From Pelodera strongyloides (lineage: Eukaryota > Nematoda > Chromadorea > Rhabditida > Rhabditidae): DNA of 64,000 bases. Shown piece after piece: positions 59,901 through 64,000 of this stretch; the first letter of the stretch is position 1, and every line of letters begins with the position of its first letter. The stretch lies in assembly GCA_036852015.1 (NCBI GenBank), contig JAANDG010000009.1:248001-312000 (forward strand), given 5' to 3'. The notes under the pieces are model-generated. The model was not told the origin of the DNA and searched no databases. It saw only the letters and a list, made by a program, of their open reading frames with translations. Both the position numbers and the translations under genes were made by a program.

Positions 59901-62563
59901 TCCATAAGCCTTTTGGCCTCCTCACATACTTCGAGAGTATCACATCTGAAATAGCTCTATAAAGTTCTATAAAACATCGGCCACGTGAACTTTTGTGTAT
60001 TGAGTAGTTAGTTGTAACTTCTTGTTTCATGATTTGTGCGTACAACCAGTCCTTCAATTTCATTGTACAACTTTTAAGTCGATTTTTATCATAGTTCCCG
60101 AAAGCTTCACTCGGCGCGTGCCTTAGTTATATGACTATCTTTTTCCAGTAGAGATAAGAGACAGTTCCATTTTTGTATCTCCAGTAAAGTGATAATTCCC
60201 AGCAGCATCAGCCACATAGGGTGATGCTGCTATATCATAAGTAATAACCCCAACCCCTATGAGCCAGTACTGTTAACAGAAAAAACTTACGAATAAGCTA
60301 TATTCTTCACAGTCGTATAGTTCGACCCCACACACCAGTCGGTAGAACCTTTTCCTGGTATACCTCTGGTAATAACATCCGAAGCATTACCATACAACGA
60401 GACTGGTGGAAAGTTAAGTGCTGGTGATTTACTAGACGGCAGCTGAAAAATACAAATAGATGTAATCCAGGTGCATACAGGGTGGTCCAATAGTTTTAAA
60501 CCCTGGCATTTCCACCGCCAAAACAATAATATTGATGCAATGAAACGCGATTCGTTTTAATCAACGCGTTATAATGTTTTGAAGCATAAAACAAACAGTG
60601 TTTTCAAAATATCCCTCCTATTCCTTCACACAGGCCTCCAGATGCTTCTTGAACGAGCCCTCCGTGGAACGCAGGTATTTGGCGACACTTCAGCCCATAA
60701 CTTCAGAAGGACAGGACGGAGTGAGGTCAAACTTGTGTGAGGCTTGGTGCAGGTCTTCCTCTCCAAGTGTGATCAGATGCAAAAGTCGGAAGAATTCAAT
60801 TCGGACGAATACTGCTGCTATTCCGCATAGCTACCAATCCAGAAAACACGGGCATGAGAACAGCCCTACACGATCGTCGCCTCATGAGATGGTGCTGAGT
60901 CTTGATTGATGGTCAAGCGTATTCCATTGTAATAATTACGTCTATGCGGAAGTAGTGTGGGCATCAAAACGTTTTTTAGATAATTTTGACTGCGCACTTC
61001 GACGCTTTTAACTACAAAAACCAGTGAAGTCGTTTTCGTCGACGTCACAGCCGACCAGCTCACAGTAGTGGCTGATGGTATAATGATTTTGCCTCCGTTG
61101 ACATCCTGGACCGATTTGCAAAGAACGTGCCGATTTTGGTGGCTGTAGACCTGCTGGTTCGTGACTAAAAGCTCATCTGAAAGAAGGATACCCGAGGCGC
61201 GTTCCTCACGACGAATTTTATCAAGTTGACATGTTCGCTTTCCGACATCATTATTCAGCGAGCAGAAAAGATATCAACATGGTACTTCGCAAAGGCTTAG
61301 AGAACTGTATAACGAACCTTTGTGCAAAATATCACGTCATTTCAATGAAAACTCATGAAATTATTCAATTTCGAAAAAAAATCTTGCAGGGTTTAAAACT
61401 ATTGGACCACCCTGTAGTTATTTATCAGTGAGCCGGGCACTTACTTGCCTGACACCTAACAATAAGATCTTTTGAATTTTGTTTGCCCAGGCGCTGACTC
61501 ACAGATACTGTAATTACAGTTCAAACAAATTTAAAGGTCTTGAGAAATGTCCAGTGAATCAGAATCAGAATGATAAGCCGCGTGTATTTGTTCTGTATTA
61601 TTGTAAAGGGAGTGAAGGAAGAGTGGAAATTACAGTATTTTTTGCAGCAATGTGGTATATTATTAAGATAAAAGAGCTGTAATTGGCGCAGGATCGTGAA
61701 TTTAATTCTTCATACTAGAATACCCTATTCTTACCGAAGTATAAAGGGACGCGGTCACCGTTTTCGGCCTTATGTATACTTTGTGTTTTTATTATCTTCA
61801 TAATTTATAACGCATTGTGTTGGGAAAATGTTTTGCAAGAAATGCGACAACAGCGAGTAAAATGATGACGAAAAATTTTGTCCTCGAACCAATACGCACC
61901 GTAACCCTAGTAATTGTACAGCATATGGCCGTGCTGATAATGAGTCGACGAACGTTATTCACACTAATTAATCGGTCGAATACCTCGCGGGCATTATAAC
62001 ATTTGGTTTTCTATGGCCAACTGTGGTCCTTGGATCGGACGCAACTTTTTTAATCAATGAATTTCTCCCTGAAACCAGCGTTTTTTGTCGGATTTTTTCC
62101 AACACTGTTTTTCATACTGTGCAGTTAATAAAAACACAAAGTATACATAAGGCAAAACGGTGACCGCGTCCCTATAAGAGGCGTCAATTAGCCTACACGA
62201 AATGTAATATAAGCGATATAGCATGATGAAATATGTGAATTATAATGTTATGAAACGAAATCCAAATATATTCCCTAATATAATAAATAGTATTTAATAA
62301 GAGAAAACAGTACTTACTACGAATATTGAAAATATAATAAAAGCTGAGCACAACAACGGAACGAATAATTCGAAGAACGTCCATATCTAAAATATTAAAA
62401 GTATTATAATTTAAATTAATTTTACTTTTACTTTTAGTTTATTTTTATTTTTTATTATCTTCACCTTTTCTCTCAACGTCACAATAAAGTTCTTCTTGGT
62501 TAGAAGCACAAATTGTTTAAAAATATTAATATTTGTTCGTTCTTCAACATTGAAAAGTACCAT
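37416..62563 (-). CDS. ABCA: Full-length ABCA-type ABC transporter, about 41 exons
   Basis: ABC subfamily A exporter, a single-chain lipid or sterol floppase of plasma or vesicle membranes. About 41 exons, roughly 1600 residues by my count, in the low range for full ABCA proteins. Start ATG 62563-62561 (exon 62465-62563) gives [15 protein letters not shown], joined in phase to [16 protein letters not shown] (62318-62386), the classic ABCA N-terminus. Order: TMD1 with a large extracellular loop, NBD1, acidic linker, TMD2, linker, NBD2. Walker A is GHNGAGKST (NBD1) and GPNGAGKTT (NBD2), signatures LSGGQ and SGGQ, Walker [11 protein letters not shown] and [11 protein letters not shown]-loops STH and TSH. 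The C-terminus [17 protein letters not shown] is the family's SxxxLExxFL element. Both ATP sites look intact. The intron at 38268-44241 carries an LTR element; the intron at 60443-62317 carries a mariner. The substrate is not predictable. Confidence 0.93.
38366..39092 (+). repeat. 5' LTR
   Basis: It starts GTAAAGGGGACCACCCAG and shares long identical stretches with the 3' LTR, for example GTTGCGGCTGCGTTGCGCCC and GACTTACGTCCCTAATTAAT. It holds promoter-like ACTACATAAGAGAGCG and a polyadenylation signal AATAAA at 38819-38824, the expected U3-R order. Relative to the 3' LTR it has an extra GGGGGCCACCC-type insertion near the start and TTTCG after AATTGTTG. Confidence 0.85.
40097..40603 (+). CDS. 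Asp/His/Asn-rich ORF inside the LTR element
   Basis: 168 codons from ATG to TGA with no recognised domain. Aspartate makes up roughly a quarter of residues, often as DD, HDD, NDD or DDD, with Val and Ile between ([40 protein letters not shown]). No Cys-His zinc knuckle or protease motif. The codons are rich in GAC/GAT, and two antisense frames stay open because of that bias. It could be a divergent Gag-like or accessory protein, or a domesticated acidic ORF picked up by the element. ORFs at 41688-42212 and 42507-42878 are also open but unrecognisable. Confidence 0.4.
   Translation: MPMCSGHAVSDRDYDDELNHLATEDIADDHKDEFIHHDDLVVIEEVDQTKMDDIIAHDVMDNIGHDDEYTDVDLAHANIDHVVKNNDVDVLNDNVVNHDDDTNVQLFYVVHINDADDSDTELDVRDEDDALYDATDVTTFLINAVVDTRGRGGGHNCFINNDQVNGQL
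40721..40891. repeat. Near-perfect palindromic MITE, family A variant
   Basis: TTAAAGCGAAATGCTAGCCC and GCATATGATAAGCAAATCCT, ATGTATCCTATGCTAAT are answered by ATTAGCATAGGATACATAGG, ATTTGCTTATCATATGCAAA and GGGGCTAGCATTTCGCTTTAA. The stem is about 73 bp with only a few mismatches around a 25-nt centre. The outer 10 bp equal family A, but the subterminal sequence differs. The element lies inside the LTR element and so inserted later. A decayed relative with CGCATATCCTACGTATCCTATG-like words lies at 6354-6470. Confidence 0.9.
42971..43684 (+). repeat. 3' LTR
   Basis: It starts GTAAAGGGGACTACCCAACC directly after the polypurine tract and ends near GGCTTGAAGGGGTCTTGGCT. It differs from the 5' LTR by a few substitutions and about three small indels over about 715 bp, which I judge to be 96-98% identity by eye. 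It also carries AATAAA in TATTTTAATAAACACTTAC. Confidence 0.85.
44952..45114. repeat. Family A MITE in ABCA intron
   Basis: TTAAAGCGAAATACGGCCGG and TTTTTGAAACACATCGA on the left; GCATGCGTTTCAAAAACCGG and CCAGTATTTCGCTTTAA on the right. Both ends are well preserved. It stops 28 bp from exon 45143-45228. Confidence 0.9.
46917..46947. repeat. G homopolymer
   Basis: An uninterrupted run of about 11 G at 46936-46947 within AT-rich intron, close to TAAATAAGGACGG direct repeats (46796-46838). Simple sequence. Confidence 0.7.
47414..47893. mobile_element. Large foldback, family B copy 1 (480 bp)
   Basis: Ends TTAAAGGGATGGGTTCACGA ... TCGTGAACCCATCCCTTTAA are perfect inverses. The arms stay palindromic nearly to the centre: GATTGTACACGGGTAAACTC pairs with a close copy of its inverse, GGGTATTGATCGCTTTTCCG with CGGAAAAGCGATCAATACCC, and GGCTGAAACACACTGTTTT with AAACAGTGTGTTTCAGCC. 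The spacer is only about 60 nt. No open frame is significant. TTAA at both ends suggests a piggyBac-like TTAA target. Confidence 0.9.
47977..51565 (-). other. ABCA: ABCA TMD2 block (about 9 exons)
   Basis: Exons: 51402-51565, 51001-51113, 50343-50447, 50088-50173, 49876-49983, about 49390-49507, 49190-49278, 48443-48553, 47977-48176. Readings: [20 protein letters not shown] followed by a TM helix; [13 protein letters not shown], the ABCA extracellular landmark; [20 protein letters not shown] then [15 protein letters not shown], matching the conserved ERxxKxxHLQ coupling element; [57 protein letters not shown], the ABCA FPPYCLG word. A hydrophobic frame at 48262-48390 could be an extra exon or intron noise. 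Confidence 0.85.
50904..50928. repeat. (TA)n microsatellite
   Basis: About twelve TA units in the ABCA intron between exons 51001-51113 and 50343-50447. Confidence 0.9.
51745..54977 (-). other. ABCA: ABCA NBD1 block (10 exons)
   Basis: Exons: 54915-54977, 54471-54661, 54209-54290, 53270-53345, 53098-53186, 52849-52965, 52416-52494, about 52200-52335, 51934-52011, 51745-51837. Readings: [13 protein letters not shown]; Walker [22 protein letters not shown]-loop region [16 protein letters not shown]; signature [19 protein letters not shown]; Walker [21 protein letters not shown]-loop [18 protein letters not shown]; then the C-terminal [15 protein letters not shown], equivalent to the SxTTLEEVFL element. 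The last exon is an acidic linker ([16 protein letters not shown]). The 3' edge of the 52.2-52.3 kb exon is uncertain because its frame meets a stop before a good donor. Confidence 0.9.
53587..54042 (+). pseudogene. Intronless hydrophobic ORF, possible MFS-transporter remnant
   Basis: 151 codons on the strand opposite ABCA, within its intron between exons 54209-54290 and 53270-53345. It has at least three hydrophobic segments ([58 protein letters not shown]). The run [18 protein letters not shown] followed by basic residues resembles the GR-G-x-x-x-F-S-x-x-Y stretch of SLC22-type organic ion transporters of the major facilitator superfamily. No introns, promoter or N- and C-terminal parts are seen, so a processed-pseudogene fragment is one reading. 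Chance is another, since AT-rich DNA gives Phe/Leu-rich frames. Confidence 0.25.
57159..57432. repeat. Family C MITE, full copy
   Basis: AGGGCGCGTTCGGGATTGAT, TTTCCGAAAGGAAACTCGGC and CAAATCCTCGTTCGGGA on the left, mirrored by TCCCGAACGAGGATTTG, GCCGAGTTTCCTTTCGGAAA and ATCAATCCCGAACGCGCCCT on the right. The middle words AACGTTCCAATGCTTGGAGA and TCTCCAAGCATTGGAACGTT continue the palindrome. It starts 36 bp beyond ABCA exon 57022-57123. Confidence 0.9.
57877..58354. mobile_element. Large foldback, family B copy 2 (478 bp)
   Basis: TTAAAGGGATAGGTTCACCT and CGAATTGCACCTTTTTTATA on the left are mirrored by AAAAGGTGCAATTCG and AGGTGAACCTATCCCTTTAA. Palindromy continues through ATGTTGATAGTATGACCTAT and TTTGCTCCCCGTAGTAGGAG to CATGGTAAGTGGGAAATAGC, with a spacer of about 100 nt. 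Its length and ends match the 47414 copy, while the inner arms are unrelated in sequence. Confidence 0.9.
60476..61416 (-). mobile_element. Degenerate mariner-family DNA transposon
   Basis: Terminal inverted repeats CAGGGTGGTCCAATAGTTTT and its inverse (AAAACTATTGGACCACCCTG) are perfect and flanked by TA on both sides, the Tc1/mariner signature; the length is about 940 bp. On the minus strand at 60866-61063 a frame reads [13 protein letters not shown], matching the QQDxAPxH block around the second catalytic Asp of mariner (DD34D) transposases. Stops and frameshifts break the rest, so it is inactive. It sits in the ABCA intron between exons 62318-62386 and 60291-60442. Confidence 0.88.
61742..62173. 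repeat. MITE with TATAAAGGGACGCGGTCACC termini
   Basis: TAAAGGGACGCGGTCACCGT, TTTCGGCCTTATGTATACTT and TGTGTTTTTATTA are mirrored by TAATAAAAACACAAAGTATA, CATAAGGCAAAACGG and TGACCGCGTCCCTATA. The inverted termini are about 55 bp, the total about 430 bp, with TA at both ends. The interior frames that remain open belong to no family I recognise. Confidence 0.8.
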
Positions 62564-62904
62564 TCATGTATGTATTTTATTGCACAAAGCAGCCTCTGAA
62601 AATATTATTACAAAATAAAACATTTATATATTTATATGAAAAAAAAACACCCAAGAAATAACCCCTTGTCCTCATAGGCTCAGACTTATGTTCATGTTTG
62701 TTTGAACAGAACCATTCATACATTTATTTTTTCACACAATTTTTTATTCAAGTCACCCCCTTACTTTATTTTTTATGTACATACTACACTACATCCATAG
62801 ATCACAATCAGTACAAAAGTTTCGAGATCGAGGCTCACTGCTGGCCCCATCTCTTTAAAAAAAGTTTCCCCAGTGTTCCTCAGAGAGAACTATACATAGA
62901 CAAC

Positions 62905-63010
62905 AGTGGCCGTATGCACGAACGGGGAGGCTCCCCGCCATGAGCAAACTCCCGGTATGCACGAAACTCTGGCCCGGTATGCACGAAACTCTGGGAGGTC
63001 CCGGAGGCTT
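62905..63010. repeat. Second copy of TGGCCGTATGCACG MITE, degenerate
   Basis: CAGTGGCCGTATGCACGAAC and GGGGAGGCTCCCC, then two direct copies of GGTATGCACGAAACTCTGG. The terminal word and inner GGGAGG/CTCCC words match the element at 5800-5940, but the right end is rearranged. Confidence 0.55.
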
Positions 63011-63345
63011 CCGCGGGGGCAAACTACATAAGATGCAAAATTGGATGCGCCACTCTCAAAACAAAATCAGCTTCGATGTACTGTATTCTGAACATAAGAA
63101 TCTGTTACTTGGTCGTCCCAATGAGACTTCAATAGATTATACGATACCGGCAATAACCCAAACTACAAGTTCCTAACGGGAGTCTTGAGAAGGTTCTCGG
63201 AGATTATACGTAGGCTACAATAAAAAGTTCTCAGGATATAAAATACATATAAATAAGCAAAATAAATTAAACCAGAGTTTAAGAAAAACAGCAATCTATG
63301 AAATTAAATAAAATTGAGCGTGAGGCCACCACCTTAGAACGTTTT

Positions 63346-63515
63346 TAAAGCGAATTGCCGGCCGGTTTCTGAAATGAACCTTAAATAGCTGCATTCCTAT
63401 GTATTATGCAAAGTGGGGTCGAATTGCGCTAGATTATTTTATGCTAATAATGCTCATTTTGCATAAAATGTAGTTATTTGACATACTTTTCAAGAACCGG
63501 TCGCTATTTCTGTTT
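63346..63515. repeat. Family A MITE
   Basis: TTTAAAGCGAATTGCCGGCC and GGTTTCTGAAATGAACC on the left; CTTTTCAAGAACCGGTCGC and TATTTCTGTTTAAA on the right. It abuts the next copy almost base to base. Confidence 0.75.
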
Positions 63516-63826
63516 AAAGCGAAATACCGGCTGGTTTTGAAACGCATCGTGGACAACTGAATTCTTACGTATTCATGTTAATTTACGTGGAAACCCAAAA
63601 ACCCCGATTTCGCTCCGAGCAAGTCCCTCAAAAAATCGGGCCTTCATTGGGGCGAAATGGAGGTTTTTTTTTTAAATAATCGAAGCGAAATCGGGGTTTT
63701 CACTTTCCTGTGTACTCGAATTCAGCTCGATTTTTTGTTCTAATTTATGGTCATTTACATAAGCTGCATAAGAATGTTGGTGTACTAGGTGCGTTTCGAA
63801 AACAGGTCGGTATTTCGCTTTATAAA
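63516..63826. repeat. Family A MITE with a nested insertion
   Basis: Left end TTAAAGCGAAATACCGGCTG with GAAACGCATCGTGGACAACT; right end GTGCGTTTCGAAAACAGGTC with GGTATTTCGCTTTA. The arm is interrupted at 63585-63712 by a separate inverted repeat with GTGGAAACCCAAAAACCCCG and ATTTCGCTCC on the left, and GAAGCGAAATCGGGGTTTTC on the right. Removing it restores a normal-length family A element. Confidence 0.75.
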
Positions 63827-64000
63827 GCAAGCATGATAACGGAGTGGGAAAGAGTGGTCCATTGGTCCATTCTTATCTACAGAAATCAATTCTTCGTTTC
63901 GGCCTTATAAGTCCGTTTTTTTTGTTCGTTATCGATAGGTCAAGTTCGAATATAAGTCATTTTAGTGTTTTTTTTAGCAATACAGATTCTCCGTTTCAAA

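Larger units (their letters stand above)
55114..62563 (-). other. ABCA: ABCA TMD1 block (13 exons)
   Basis: Exons in transcript order: 62465-62563, 62318-62386, 60291-60442, 59831-59945, 58847-58897, 58381-58459, 57697-57771, 57022-57123, 56668-56790, 56422-56533, 55989-56138, 55528-55700, 55114-55224. The first TM helix is [18 protein letters not shown]. The extracellular loop follows ([34 protein letters not shown]). [18 protein letters not shown] matches the ABCA word YRHTYLRSGFLTLQ. Then come TM-rich exons: [57 protein letters not shown]6 is [20 protein letters not shown]. Small exons may be missing between 55528 and 56138. Confidence 0.85.
62564..64000. other. Upstream flank of ABCA, repeat-rich
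   Basis: Presumed ABCA promoter side. The first 330 bp are very AT-rich with no clear initiator. A TGGCCGTATGCACG-family MITE (62905-63010) and two adjacent family A copies (63346-63515 and 63516-63826) follow. No exon or other gene is recognised up to the window edge. Confidence 0.5.

Noticed and set aside
62317..62384. ATG at 62384 reading [13 protein letters not shown] as the ABCA start
   Set aside because: Another frame of the same exon gives [17 protein letters not shown], the expected first ABCA helix, joined in phase to an upstream exon with a better start at 62563.

Overview
The window is nuclear DNA of an intron-dense eukaryote, AT-rich (by eye near 60% A+T). Coding DNA comes as short exons of about 30-310 nt between introns with GT donors and, very often, TTTAG or TTTCAG acceptors. 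No bacterial-style operons, ribosome binding sites or CRISPR arrays are present. The gene set (a full-length ABCA transporter, a four-TOG CLASP and a copper type II monooxygenase) and the long repeat-filled introns would suit an animal, an animal-related protist or another large-genome protist. The sequence alone does not fix the lineage.

Three protein genes account for almost all the coding signal. (1) Plus strand, 113-3660: the 3' part of a DBH-like (MOXD-type) monooxygenase with all copper ligands visible; its 5' DOMON part lies off the left edge. (2) Minus strand, 34237-5991: a CLASP microtubule plus-end regulator in about 40 exons, TOG1, TOG2, TOG3 and a C-terminal TOG, joined by Ser/Arg/Pro-rich linkers; genes 1 and 2 converge. 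(3) Minus strand, 62563-37416: a full ABCA exporter in about 41 exons, ordered TMD1-NBD1-TMD2-NBD2, with both Walker A, signature and Walker B motifs. The exons were assembled by hand from family patterns and phase-compatible splice sites, so boundaries are good to a few bases but small exons may be missing.

The rest is a dense layer of mobile DNA, mostly inside introns. A palindromic MITE family (here called A) with termini TTAAAGCGAAAT...ATTTCGCTTTAA occurs in about ten copies or fragments. A second family (B) has termini TTAAAGGGATRGGTTCAC, and a third (C) has termini AGGGCGCRTTCG. There are also a two-copy family with termini TGGCCGTATGCACG, a degenerate mariner element, a non-autonomous LTR retrotransposon of about 5.3 kb with an Asp-rich ORF, a tRNA-derived SINE with a 33-nt A tail, a composite foldback element enclosing a tRNA-Leu-like sequence, and a satellite of about 229 bp in a CLASP intron.

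The three genes do not form a pathway: one is secretory oxidative chemistry, one cytoskeletal, one membrane lipid transport. The most unusual content is the repeat layer, plus two uncertain coding signals inside introns: a three-exon ORF on the minus strand (22073-21105) and an intronless hydrophobic ORF on the plus strand (53587-54042).
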